A stretch of DNA of 10,823 bases from JAEWSN01 sp038249175 (GTDB lineage Bacteria; Bacillota; Clostridia; DSM-8532), in assembly GCA_038249175.1 (NCBI GenBank), contig JBBRWP010000098.1, positions 1-10,823 of the forward strand, written 5' to 3'. Shown piece after piece: positions 1 to 5,944 of the stretch. Position 1 is the stretch's first letter; each line of letters begins with the position of its first letter. The notes under the pieces are model-generated. The model did not search any database, was not told where the DNA came from, and saw only the letters and a list, made by a program, of their open reading frames with translations. A program made the position numbers and the translations under genes.

Positions 1-149
1 ATGTTATTCATTTCAGTTCACTGCCTCACATGGCATGTTTTTCTTTTCAGGCAATGTTATTGTAAGGCACATGCTATCTTCTTGGCAATGGCATCCTCGT
101 TTTACGCCAGAACAACACAGATCTTTTTCCCGCCTTTGTGATAAAACCA

Positions 150-1055
150 TCAGAGAGCATTGTCTTCCTTTTTGATGGTTTCCGGTACTGTCATGCCCTT
201 GGTATCTTCATACATGCGTACAACCAGCCGTTGTTGCACCAGAAGCAGAACCACCTCTGCAAAAACAGAAGCAAATATAGCCAGGAGCGCCTGACCGCTA
301 AAACCGGCCGACAACACAGAAACAAACAAGCCAAGAATATACATGGTAATCATGTTGCCAATGACCTGGCGGCGATTTTTTCCCACCAAGTTCCAAACAA
401 TGCGCAGGGTTTTTGTGGGGCGGGTGCCGCCGACCAAAACTGATAAATCACGATAAACAAATAAGGCGTTTGCCACAAAGTACAACACCGGCACCGCACT
501 GGCCAAAAGGATGGCGAAAGATGGCACAATAAGCCCCAATAGAGATAAGAGAATGGACAGAACCACACCGAGCAAAACAATGGCGCCATAAAAGATAAGG
601 TTCACGGCAACCAAAGGAAGGATGCGCTTAAGAAAACCTCTGGTAATATAAGAAAATGGCATACCAGGTGTTACTCTTTTCAAATGCCAGACACAGGCGT
701 AGAAAAGAGACAAAAATGTTACAATTGCTTTTGCTCCCACCATCAGGGCAAGGTACCCGGTAAAAGCCGTCACAATTCTGCCCGTCATTTCCGGGGTTAC
801 CAGTTCGCGAATATTGATGTTGCCCGAGGCAACCGTACTTGTTTCAGTGACTTTTGTCATGACAATGTTCGAAATTTTATTGAGTTCCTCTGCATAAGGT
901 AATGCAAAAAGGTAGGCCACAAAAAGAATGCCAAGCATCAGAAGGAATAAGACCTGCACCAGATATGGCACGCCGACATCATAAAACTTAAAAACGTCCT
1001 TTGCATAGAAGATGAGGCGTTTCACTTCGCCTTTTTTATAGGTTGGCAACTGCAT
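150..1055 (-). CDS. Polytopic membrane protein of unknown function
   Basis: I do not recognise the family. The 301-residue product has a short basic, cytosolic-looking N-terminus with no cleavable signal peptide. About six hydrophobic segments lie near residues 30-52, 96-122, 145-174, 176-201, 235-252 and 254-275, and the tail is short and charged. A polar, Thr/Asn-rich stretch (about 53-95) between the first two segments may be an exposed loop. The overall look, with an amphipathic N-terminus, several Leu/Val-rich helices and no catalytic motif, fits the broad group of uncharacterised Bacillota membrane proteins; any transport or scaffold role would be a guess. The start is supported by AGGAGA six bases before the ATG. 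The gene follows rluB by 78 bp on the same strand, so co-transcription is likely. A weak promoter candidate in the gap (TTAACA at + positions 1096-1101) has only a poor -10 match. Confidence 0.85.
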   Translation of the reverse strand: MQLPTYKKGEVKRLIFYAKDVFKFYDVGVPYLVQVLFLLMLGILFVAYLFALPYAEELNKISNIVMTKVTETSTVASGNINIRELVTPEMTGRIVTAFTGYLALMVGAKAIVTFLSLFYACVWHLKRVTPGMPFSYITRGFLKRILPLVAVNLIFYGAIVLLGVVLSILLSLLGLIVPSFAILLASAVPVLYFVANALFVYRDLSVLVGGTRPTKTLRIVWNLVGKNRRQVIGNMITMYILGLFVSVLSAGFSGQALLAIFASVFAEVVLLLVQQRLVVRMYEDTKGMTVPETIKKEDNAL

Positions 1056-1061
1056 GCTTTT

Positions 1062-1067
1062 TCTCCT
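1062..1067 (-). promoter_or_regulatory. Ribosome binding site of the membrane protein gene
   Basis: AGGAGA on the minus strand, six bases upstream of the ATG. It supports the chosen start of the membrane protein. Confidence 0.8.
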
Positions 1068-1133
1068 GTTGTCTAAAAATTGTGCTGTTTCTTTGTGTTA
1101 AGAATGCTTTGAAGATCCATAAACCTCGCATTA

Positions 1134-1865
1134 TTAAATTGTTGTCTTATCACCAGTCATCTTCTTGATGTCTTCTTCTGTAGCGATACGCCACTCACCC
1201 TCCGGTAAATCTTCCAATGAGAGCTGGCCAATTGCAATACGTTTCAATGCAACGACGACATGCCCCACCGCCTCGCACATGCGGCGCACCTGACGGTTAC
1301 GGCCCTCATGAATAACAAATTCCAACTCCGACCGACCATCCGGTAAAGCAGTACACCAAACCTCTGCCGGGGCTGTCTTGCGACCATCCAGTAGAACACC
1401 CCGACGCAATTCGTTCAGGGTATGACCGGAAGGTGTACCTTCCACCAACGCGATATAGCATTTCGACACTTCATGGCGTGGATGGGTCAGTTGATGTGCC
1501 AAATCGCCATCATTCGTAAGCAATAAAATGCCGGATGAATCATAATCCAAGCGACCCACCGGGTAAACACGTTCCTTCATCTCCCCCAGCAAGTCCATCA
1601 CCGTCGGTCGGCCTTCCGGATCCTTCACGGTACAGACAACCCCACTGGGTTTATGCAGCAGAACATACTGTTTGGTTTCTTCGGGAACAATTTTTATGCC
1701 GTCAACCGTCACTTCTGAAGACGCATCCAGCAAAATACCCATAGTGCGAACCACTTCTCCATTCACGGCTACACGACCGGAACGGATGATAATCTCGGCA
1801 TTCCGACGGGATGCAACACCACAAAGGGCCATATATTTTTGAAGACGTAGTTTTTCCTGGTCCAT
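1134..1865 (-). CDS. rluB: 23S rRNA pseudouridine synthase, RluB/RsuA family
   Basis: This enzyme isomerises a specific uridine of 23S rRNA to pseudouridine, acting in the cytosol on ribosome precursors. The 243-residue protein has an N-terminal S4 RNA-binding domain (about residues 5-50, with RLQKYMALCGVASRR and VNGEVV). The RsuA/RluB/E/F catalytic domain follows. Its motif GRLDYDSSGILLLTNDG begins at residue 104, making Asp107 the expected catalytic aspartate. HEGRNRQVRRM near residue 185 is the family's second signature. The length is normal for Bacillota RluB. The ATG is preceded by AAGCAGGT, five bases off, a moderate binding site. A minus-strand promoter candidate lies just upstream (1901-1929), and its -35 falls inside a 27-bp palindrome. 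Assignment to the family is secure. Choosing RluB over a sister (RsuA, RluE, RluF) rests on resemblance to Gram-positive RluB. Confidence 0.93.
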   Translation of the reverse strand: MDQEKLRLQKYMALCGVASRRNAEIIIRSGRVAVNGEVVRTMGILLDASSEVTVDGIKIVPEETKQYVLLHKPSGVVCTVKDPEGRPTVMDLLGEMKERVYPVGRLDYDSSGILLLTNDGDLAHQLTHPRHEVSKCYIALVEGTPSGHTLNELRRGVLLDGRKTAPAEVWCTALPDGRSELEFVIHEGRNRQVRRMCEAVGHVVVALKRIAIGQLSLEDLPEGEWRIATEEDIKKMTGDKTTI

Positions 1866-1900
1866 TATGACCTGCTTTCAATTAAAAATAAGTACCTTTG

Positions 1901-1929
1901 AATATAATGATTACATCCCAAAAAGTCAC
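1901..1929 (-). promoter_or_regulatory. Candidate rluB promoter overlapping a palindrome
   Basis: On the minus strand GTGACT (+ 1924-1929) is 17 bp from TATATT (+ 1901-1906), matching sigma-A consensus at 4/6 and 5/6. Transcription would start about 28 bases before the rluB ATG. The -35 lies within the left arm of the 1918-1944 palindrome, so a protein bound there could block it. That is inference. Confidence 0.45.
1903..1908 (+). promoter_or_regulatory. Perfect -10 hexamer facing the hairpin array
   Basis: TATAAT at 1903-1908 on the plus strand is a perfect -10, with a TG four bases upstream of it (one base more than the classic extended -10). I see no good -35 at 16-18 bp. A start seven bases downstream would fall at about 1915, three bases before the first hairpin. 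It overlaps the rluB -10 on the other strand. Confidence 0.4.
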
Positions 1930-1944
1930 TTAGTGACTTTTTGG
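1918..1944. promoter_or_regulatory. 27-bp perfect palindrome, operator or terminator-like
   Basis: The arms CCAAAAAGTCAC and GTGACTTTTTGG flank TTA. On either strand this is a stem ending in five T residues, like a two-way terminator, yet it lies only 53 bp before the rluB start and covers the candidate -35. An operator for a dimeric repressor is therefore equally possible. Confidence 0.4.
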
Positions 1945-2035
1945 TGCAAGTTATCGTCCGATAACTTGCACCAGCATTCGCAGAATGCTGGACAATCGTG
2001 TTTATTTGTCCCGGATTGCAACTTTGTTGCAATTC
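1918..2035 (+). ncRNA. Chain of five contiguous hairpins, possible structured RNA
   Basis: Five stem-loops follow one another almost without unpaired bases. H1 is 1918-1929/1933-1944 (12-bp arms, loop TTA). H2 is 1943-1956/1959-1972 (14-bp arms, centre TC). H3 is 1971-1979/1983-1991 (9-bp arms, loop GCA). H4 is 1990-1995/2006-2011 (6-bp arms, 10-nt loop). H5 is 2013-2022/2026-2035 (10-bp arms, loop TTT, one G-T position). H1-H3 are perfect in DNA. Neighbours H1/H2, H2/H3 and H3/H4 share a GG or CC dinucleotide. The H5 mismatch is a G-U wobble only if the plus strand is the RNA. I do not recognise a known RNA family such as RNase P, 6S, tmRNA or SRP. The structure itself is certain; calling it a transcribed RNA is inference. 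Alternatives are a palindromic intergenic repeat or a set of protein-binding sites. Confidence 0.45.
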
Positions 2036-2079
2036 CCCACAAGAATACTTGCAGGAAAAATCGCGAAACGACTTTCTGG

Positions 2080-2141
2080 GGTACAATCATATAATAATTG
2101 TTCCTTTAAGTCATTTTCCCACAACGATACAATAAAAAATA
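2080..2141. repeat. Imperfect direct repeat, copy A
   Basis: By-eye alignment with 2314-2392 shows ordered shared blocks: GGTAnAATCATA, AATTGT, TCC-TTAAG, TCATTT, GATA and an A-rich end closing in TAC. Small gaps lie between the blocks, and several differences are C-to-T changes. The A/T-rich composition inflates similarity, so this may be partly chance. Confidence 0.4.
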
Positions 2142-2170
2142 ATACATAAATGATTCTGGTGTAAAAACCC

Positions 2171-2283
2171 CAATTTCGGCTCCGGAGGGGCTGAAATTGA
2201 TTGAAAATGGCCGATTTCAGGCCAATATCGCGGTCTACCAGTACAATGCGGAGCATTGTACTGCCTCTAACGCCGCGATTTGG
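2171..2283 (+). ncRNA. Second hairpin cluster, possible structured RNA
   Basis: Stem one pairs 2171-2183 with 2187-2199 (13 pairs, loop GGA). Both of its imperfect positions are G-U if the plus strand is transcribed. Stem two pairs 2208-2212 with 2220-2224 around GATTTCA. Stem three is a two-level structure. CCAA plus ATCGCGG (2222-2233, one bulged T) pairs with CCGCGATTTGG (2273-2283), enclosing a perfect 11-bp hairpin, 2239-2249/2253-2263, again with loop GGA. CAATTTCGG in stem one and the loop GATTTCA also allow alternative pairing. I do not know this as a named RNA. An open frame on the other strand (2002-2289) looks like a by-product of the palindromes and has no binding site I can see. 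Confidence 0.4.
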
Positions 2284-2313
2284 CATCAAATTGGAGCATT
2301 TTCGGGTTCTTAC

Positions 2314-2392
2314 GGTAGAATCATAAATCTTATTATCAATTGTCCGTTAAGGTCATTTCTTTCATAATGATAACAAAATAAAAATAAAATAC
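2314..2392. repeat. Imperfect direct repeat, copy B
   Basis: This is the partner of 2080-2141, about 235-242 bp downstream. Each copy follows a hairpin cluster, as if the region were built of two related units, although the hairpins themselves do not align clearly. Copy B contains a better promoter-like pair than copy A. Confidence 0.4.
2340..2368 (+). promoter_or_regulatory. Candidate distal promoter for ychF
   Basis: TTGTCC (2340-2345), a 17-bp spacer and CATAAT (2363-2368) match consensus at 4/6 and 5/6. It lies in repeat copy B. The equivalent bases of copy A lack a usable -10. Confidence 0.35.
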
Positions 2393-2411
2393 GGTTCATT
2401 ATAACATAAGC

Positions 2412-2456
2412 TGAGAAATTCCTAAATCCCCTCCCGACATTTAGATTCATTTCTTA
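2412..2456 (+). other. Two-tier stem-loop in the ychF upstream region
   Basis: An outer stem 2412-2419/2449-2456 (8 pairs, one of them G-U in plus-strand RNA) encloses an inner stem 2422-2427/2439-2444 (CTAAAT with ATTTAG) around a C-rich 11-nt loop. It is A/U-rich and of modest stability. It adds to the folded character of the region. The rest of 2457-2520 shows nothing I can name. Confidence 0.35.
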
Positions 2457-2540
2457 AAAGATAAAAAACACGAGGGTGCCGTAGGAAACAACATACAAAT
2501 ACCTGCGAACTTCTATCAAAAAAGCTTTCGTGTGAAAGCC

Positions 2541-2569
2541 TTAACAAAAAGCCATTCATCGTTTATACT
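2541..2569 (+). promoter_or_regulatory. Probable ychF promoter
   Basis: TTAACA (2541-2546), a 17-bp spacer and TATACT (2564-2569) each match the sigma-A consensus at 5/6 with ideal spacing, making this the best promoter in the window. The start would be near 2576, leaving a leader of about 128 nt. A small hairpin (GCTTTC 2524-2529 with GAAAGC 2534-2539) sits immediately upstream of the -35. Confidence 0.65.
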
Positions 2570-2703
2570 ATGATTGATTATCAATTCCAGCCTAATTATC
2601 AAAAGACATTGCAAGGGTTATAAACGGTGTAATGCCATTTTGAAATCCCTGAACCCTCTGTCTCACAGTAAAACAGAACGGGCGGAAACCGAAAGGAAAA
2701 AAC

Positions 2704-3798
2704 ATGAAACTTGGAATTGTCGGCTTGCCGAATGTTGGTAAAAGCACCTTATTCAACGCCATTACAAAGGCCGGCGCAGAGAGCGCGAACTATCCTTTTT
2801 GCACCATAGACCCCAACATTGGTATTGTAGCGGTACCGGATGAACGTTTGGATGCTTTGGCTGTCATGTACAAACCGAAAAAAATAACACCCACAGCCAT
2901 TGAGTTCGTGGACATCGCCGGACTCGTTCGCGGTGCCAGCAAAGGCGAAGGTCTTGGCAATAAATTCCTTGCCCATATCCGTGAAGTCGATGCCATTGTC
3001 CACGTGGTGCGGTGCTTTGAAGACGGCAATATTGTTCATGTGGAAGGCTCCGTCGACCCAATGCGTGACATCGAAACCATTCATATGGAATTGATTTTCT
3101 CGGATATGGATGCCATTGAAAAAAGAATAGACCGCACACGCAAATCCATGAAAGGTGGCGATAAAAAATTTGCTGCTGAATTGGAATTGCAGGAAAAAAT
3201 CAAAGAAACACTGGATAGTGGCCGACTGGTTCGGTCCATGTCCCTTACGGCAGAAGAAAAAGAGATCGTAGACGGTCTTTTCCTCCTCACTTCAAAGCCG
3301 CTGCTGTATTGTGCCAACGTATCGGAAGACAACCTGGCTGATATCGAAAGCAATCCGCATGTGCTGCGCGTTCGAGAAGCCGCAAAGGAAGAAAAAGCGG
3401 AAGTTATTGTCATTTGCGCAAGGGTAGAAGAAGAAATCTCCCAACTGGAGGAAGAGGATCGCCTGGTCTTTTTGCAGGAACTCGGGCTGAAAGAATCCGG
3501 TCTGCACCAGCTTGTCAAAGCAAGCTACAGCTTATTGGGACTGATCAGCTACCTGACCGCCGGCGAACCGGAAGTACGTGCCTGGACCATACAGAAAGGC
3601 ACCAAAGCCCCGCAGGCTGCCGGAAAAATACACACAGACTTCGAACGCGGCTTTATTCGTGCGGAAATTGTGGCATACAACGATTTGATGCGCTGCGGCA
3701 CGTATGCCGCCGCCAGAGATCAGGGATTGGTCCGTTCCGAAGGAAAAGAGTATGTGATGAAAGATGGCGACATTACACTGTTCCGATTTAATGTTTAA
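2704..3798 (+). CDS. ychF: Ribosome-binding ATPase YchF (Obg family)
   Basis: YchF/Ola1 is a universally conserved P-loop protein of the Obg family that binds ribosomes and prefers ATP to GTP. In several bacteria it is linked to translation control and the oxidative stress response. The 364-residue length is typical. Visible motifs are the P-loop GLPNVGKST (residues 7-15); the G3 region DIAGLVRGASKGEGLGN, with the hydrophobic residue in place of the usual catalytic Gln; and NVSE at 205-208 instead of NKxD, the hallmark of ATP preference. A helical insert rich in Lys/Glu follows the G domain core (about 130-190). The C-terminal TGS domain includes SYLTAGEPEVRAWTI and FERGFIRAEIV. The ATG follows AAAGGA by about seven bases. 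The gene stands alone, divergent from rluB and convergent with hfq. Confidence 0.98.
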   Translation: MKLGIVGLPNVGKSTLFNAITKAGAESANYPFCTIDPNIGIVAVPDERLDALAVMYKPKKITPTAIEFVDIAGLVRGASKGEGLGNKFLAHIREVDAIVHVVRCFEDGNIVHVEGSVDPMRDIETIHMELIFSDMDAIEKRIDRTRKSMKGGDKKFAAELELQEKIKETLDSGRLVRSMSLTAEEKEIVDGLFLLTSKPLLYCANVSEDNLADIESNPHVLRVREAAKEEKAEVIVICARVEEEISQLEEEDRLVFLQELGLKESGLHQLVKASYSLLGLISYLTAGEPEVRAWTIQKGTKAPQAAGKIHTDFERGFIRAEIVAYNDLMRCGTYAAARDQGLVRSEGKEYVMKDGDITLFRFNV

Positions 3799-3810
3799 AC
3801 TTCACTGGTC

Positions 3811-3865
3811 AAGCCTCTGCATTCATGTGTCGCAGAATGCCCCTCATATCGGAATGTCTAGGCTT
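3811..3865 (+). other. Stem-loop in the ychF 3' untranslated region
   Basis: AAGCCT (3811-3816) pairs with AGGCTT (3860-3865) and encloses GCATTC (3819-3824) with GAATGC (3835-3840). There is no T-run after it, so it is not a simple terminator. It may be chance or an RNA 3' structure. A 9-bp direct repeat CGCTATCCT follows at 3900-3908 and 3922-3930. Confidence 0.25.
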
Positions 3866-3950
3866 TACAGAAACGAATACAGGTTTCAACATAAGGAACC
3901 GCTATCCTGAATGGGCAGATACGCTATCCTACCGGTCGTAGAATCATACA

Positions 3951-4008
3951 AAAAATGGTTCCCGTTCATCCGTGCGCTTGACTGCACCATCGAACAGGAA
4001 CCATTTTT
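3951..4008. terminator. Bidirectional terminator between ychF and hfq
   Basis: Perfect 12-bp arms AAAAATGGTTCC (3951-3962) and GGAACCATTTTT (3997-4008) end in T-runs on both strands. Inside, GTTC/GAAC and GTGC/GCAC extend the stem, giving a long interrupted hairpin. Its position between converging genes fits termination of both. Confidence 0.85.
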
Positions 4009-4034
4009 ATACTCTTTTTCTAATTGTGCGTTTT

Positions 4035-4067
4035 GATTGAAGCCCTTCAAGGGCTTCCGGTACAATC
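4035..4067 (-). other. Stem-loop downstream of hfq
   Basis: GATTG (4035-4039) pairs with CAATC (4063-4067), and AAGCCC (4040-4045) pairs with GGGCTT (4051-4056). The bases 4057-4062 are bulged. No T-run follows on the minus strand, so it may be a 3' stabilising or processing structure ahead of the true terminator at 3951-4008. Confidence 0.4.
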
Positions 4068-4104
4068 TGTAAAACGTAATGCAGCCCAAGTATCTTTTTC
4101 GTGG

Positions 4105-4362
4105 TTATTCCACTTCGTCATCCTTCACGGCCGCCGTATCGTTAAAGATAATATTCACTGGTTTTAGTGGTGAAACCGTTGATATGGCATGTTTGTATAC
4201 CAATTGCTGCTTACCTTCCGTATCCAAAACAACCGTAAAATTGTCGAATCCTTTGACCATGCCCCGCAATTGAAAGCCATTGGTAAGGAAAATGGTCACC
4301 GGCATACGGTCACGGCGTACCTGGTTTAGAAAAACGTCTTGTAGATTGATGTTCTTGTTCAT
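4105..4362 (-). CDS. hfq: RNA chaperone Hfq
   Basis: Hfq forms a hexameric Sm ring that helps small RNAs pair with mRNAs. The 85-residue product has the Sm1 region (FLTNGFQLRGMVKGFDNFTVVL, about 25-46) and the Sm2 signature YKHAIST (56-62). Proximal-face residues Gln8, Asp9, Phe42, Lys57 and His58 are all present, and the rim has RRDR at 16-19. The short acidic tail ends DDEVE. I start at the ATG at 4360-4362 because a strong GGAGGT lies seven bases upstream and the family begins here. A longer frame reaching 4410 adds 16 residues with no support. Hfq normally follows miaA directly; here it is separated by about 600 bp, so it probably has its own promoter. TTGATA (+ 4405-4410) with TTTTAT (+ 4382-4387) is a candidate, but the implied leader is only about 13 nt. 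Confidence 0.97.
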   Translation of the reverse strand: MNKNINLQDVFLNQVRRDRMPVTIFLTNGFQLRGMVKGFDNFTVVLDTEGKQQLVYKHAISTVSPLKPVNIIFNDTAAVKDDEVE

Positions 4363-4368
4363 GTCGCT

Positions 4369-4374
4369 ACCTCC
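4369..4374 (-). promoter_or_regulatory. Strong hfq ribosome binding site that fixes the start
   Basis: GGAGGT on the minus strand, about seven bases before the ATG at 4360-4362. It rules against the longer frame beginning at 4410. Confidence 0.85.
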
Positions 4375-4959
4375 AAATAAAATAAAATAAACTGAATTCG
4401 CCAGTATCAAGTTGCAAAAACGTTATGTTTTCACCACATGTTTCAGCGATGATATAGCGTGGTTTCAATATTGAAGACTTCTCCAATATCACACCCGCAT
4501 TGCTTCAACAGGGCATGTTCCATTGTTGATGAACCAACCGGCTTCCAAGCCCTATTTTATCCAAATTCTTTCGATTTTACAAGCCTTTGCTTTATAAACG
4601 ATAAACACCATTCTTTTTCATCCCACCGCAGCATTTTATTTTCATAATTTATTCCATAATGCGCATAATAAAGTGAAGAAGCCCAACAGAACCCGCGACT
4701 TTACAAAAATTAATGCGAAAAATGCATAACACTACAGCGTGACTTCGATATTTACGCCAAGTCTAGCATCATTTTTGAGGATTCTGACTTGTTGTAAGTC
4801 CGCATAAATAAAGGATCATAAAAATAAATCATTCAAACTCACGTTTGTAGTGATAAACAGAAGTCAAAAATATACCAGGAAACGTTCCATCCTTATAGAA
4901 ATCCCCTTGCAATTGTGCAATCCCCATATAAAAAACGTTTACCGCCGTTTTTACGTTCT
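4375..4959. other. Long intergenic region between miaA and hfq, no gene seen
   Basis: This is 585 bp of A/T-rich sequence. Frames on both strands are short, lack binding sites and resemble nothing I know. Small hairpins are present: TTCAATATTGAA near 4466-4477, GACTT/AAGTC near 4787, and TTGCA/TGCAA near 4910. None has a terminator form. A minus-strand frame of 26 codons beginning MEHALLKQCGCDIG in the part nearest hfq looks protein-like, but it has no binding site and may be chance. A decayed gene or an untranslated RNA upstream of hfq cannot be excluded. Confidence 0.5.
4931..4952 (-). terminator. Weak candidate terminator after miaA
   Basis: Just after the miaA stop, the minus strand reads AAAAACG, an 8-nt loop, then CGTTTTTT. 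The stem has only two G-C pairs, and the T-run is part of the stem, so termination would be weak. It would fit partial separation of hfq from the repair operon. Confidence 0.3.
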
Positions 4960-5898
4960 TCAAGCCTCTTCCTTCAGTGCTCCCTTAATTGTATGTAATT
5001 GTTGGTCAAGACTTTGTTCCTGTGGGTTCAGCCATTGTACATCTGCAAGTTTAGAAAACCAGGTCAGTTGTCGTTTGGCATAATTCCGTGAGTTTTGCGC
5101 TATGGTTGCAACCGTACTCTCAAAAGAATGAAGACCTTGCAAAAACGGGACAATCTCTTTATATCCGATGCCCTGCATTGCCTGCAAATCCGCTGTGTAC
5201 CCGGCGCTTAGCAGTTCCTTCACTTCATTTACCAAACCGTCTGCCATCATTTTTTCCACCCGGGCATCAATGTGTTGGTACAAAAGCGTCCGCTCCGGCA
5301 TCAAGCCGAGCAGCACGAATCGCCAGGGCGAAGGGGTATGCATGGACCGCTTGTGGTGAACCGCCTGCACTTCGCCGGTACAGTGGAAAATTTCTAATGC
5401 CCGAATGACACGGACCAGATTGTTCAGATGAATCCCGGCCGCTGCATCCGGGTCAACTTCCTGCAAAAGGGAATAAACAGCTTCTTTTCCTTCTTTTTCT
5501 GCAAGGGCTTCCATTTCTTTACGATAGGTGGTATTCGCCGCAGCTTCCGAAAAAGCAATGTTTTTGACCAGACTGTTAATATAGAGACCGGTTCCCCCGG
5601 CAACAATGGGTAAAATCCCTTGCAACAGCAAATTTTCTATCTTTTGTTTGGCTTGTGTCTGCCAATCCACCACACTGAAGGATTCATCCGGGTTTACAAT
5701 ATCCAAGAAATGGTGGGGCACGCCCTGCTGTTCTTCCACTGTCGGTTTTGCGGTACCAATATCCATATGGCGGTAGATTTGCATCGAATCCGCTGAAATA
5801 ATCTCCCCGCCAAAATGCAAGGCCGCGGCAACAGCAAGCGACGTTTTTCCAGAAGCAGTGGGCCCCGTAATGACAAGAACGGTTTTGTTGTGTGGCAT
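4960..5898 (-). CDS. miaA: tRNA dimethylallyltransferase
   Basis: MiaA transfers the dimethylallyl group of DMAPP to N6 of A37 in tRNAs that read codons starting with U, giving i6A, which later enzymes may turn into ms2i6A. The 312-residue length is usual. The P-loop-like GPTASGKT is at 12-19, followed by SADSMQIYRHMDIGTAKP (35-52, with Asp37 and Thr49 in expected positions), PHHFLDIVNPDESFSV (61-76) and GGTGLYI (101-107). The C-terminal half carries QAMQGIGYKEI and RNYAKRQLTWF, the tRNA-binding family signatures. The ATG follows GAGAGGT by four bases. The gene starts 46 bp after mutL and is probably in the same operon. Translation and repair genes share this operon in many Bacillota. Confidence 0.98.
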   Translation of the reverse strand: MPHNKTVLVITGPTASGKTSLAVAAALHFGGEIISADSMQIYRHMDIGTAKPTVEEQQGVPHHFLDIVNPDESFSVVDWQTQAKQKIENLLLQGILPIVAGGTGLYINSLVKNIAFSEAAANTTYRKEMEALAEKEGKEAVYSLLQEVDPDAAAGIHLNNLVRVIRALEIFHCTGEVQAVHHKRSMHTPSPWRFVLLGLMPERTLLYQHIDARVEKMMADGLVNEVKELLSAGYTADLQAMQGIGYKEIVPFLQGLHSFESTVATIAQNSRNYAKRQLTWFSKLADVQWLNPQEQSLDQQLHTIKGALKEEA

Positions 5899-5944
5899 TG
5901 CGACCTCTCTTTAACGGATCAATTGACTGGATGTTCTGGTTTCC

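Noticed and set aside
1867..2094. 75-codon plus-strand frame across the hairpin chain
   Set aside because: It begins next to the rluB start, overlaps the promoter region and is forced by the palindromic sequence. There are no protein features.
1918..2283. CRISPR array
   Set aside because: The hairpins differ in sequence and no constant repeat with regular spacers exists. No cas genes are present.
2002..2289. 95-codon minus-strand frame in the rluB-ychF gap
   Set aside because: It spans the palindromes, has no convincing binding site and no recognisable motif. It is best explained as a chance frame.
2523..2540. Minus-strand terminator before the ychF promoter
   Set aside because: The GCTTTC/GAAAGC hairpin followed by T residues has terminator form on the minus strand, but no minus-strand gene lies upstream to end there.
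3831..3840. CGCAGAATGC shared with hairpin 3 (1979-1988), and GTAGAATCATA shared by 2315-2325 and 3938-3948
   Set aside because: Matches of 10-11 bases between intergenic regions of this total length are expected by chance.
4363..4410. N-terminal extension of Hfq by 16 residues
   Set aside because: The strong GGAGGT sits before the inner ATG, and the Hfq family begins there.
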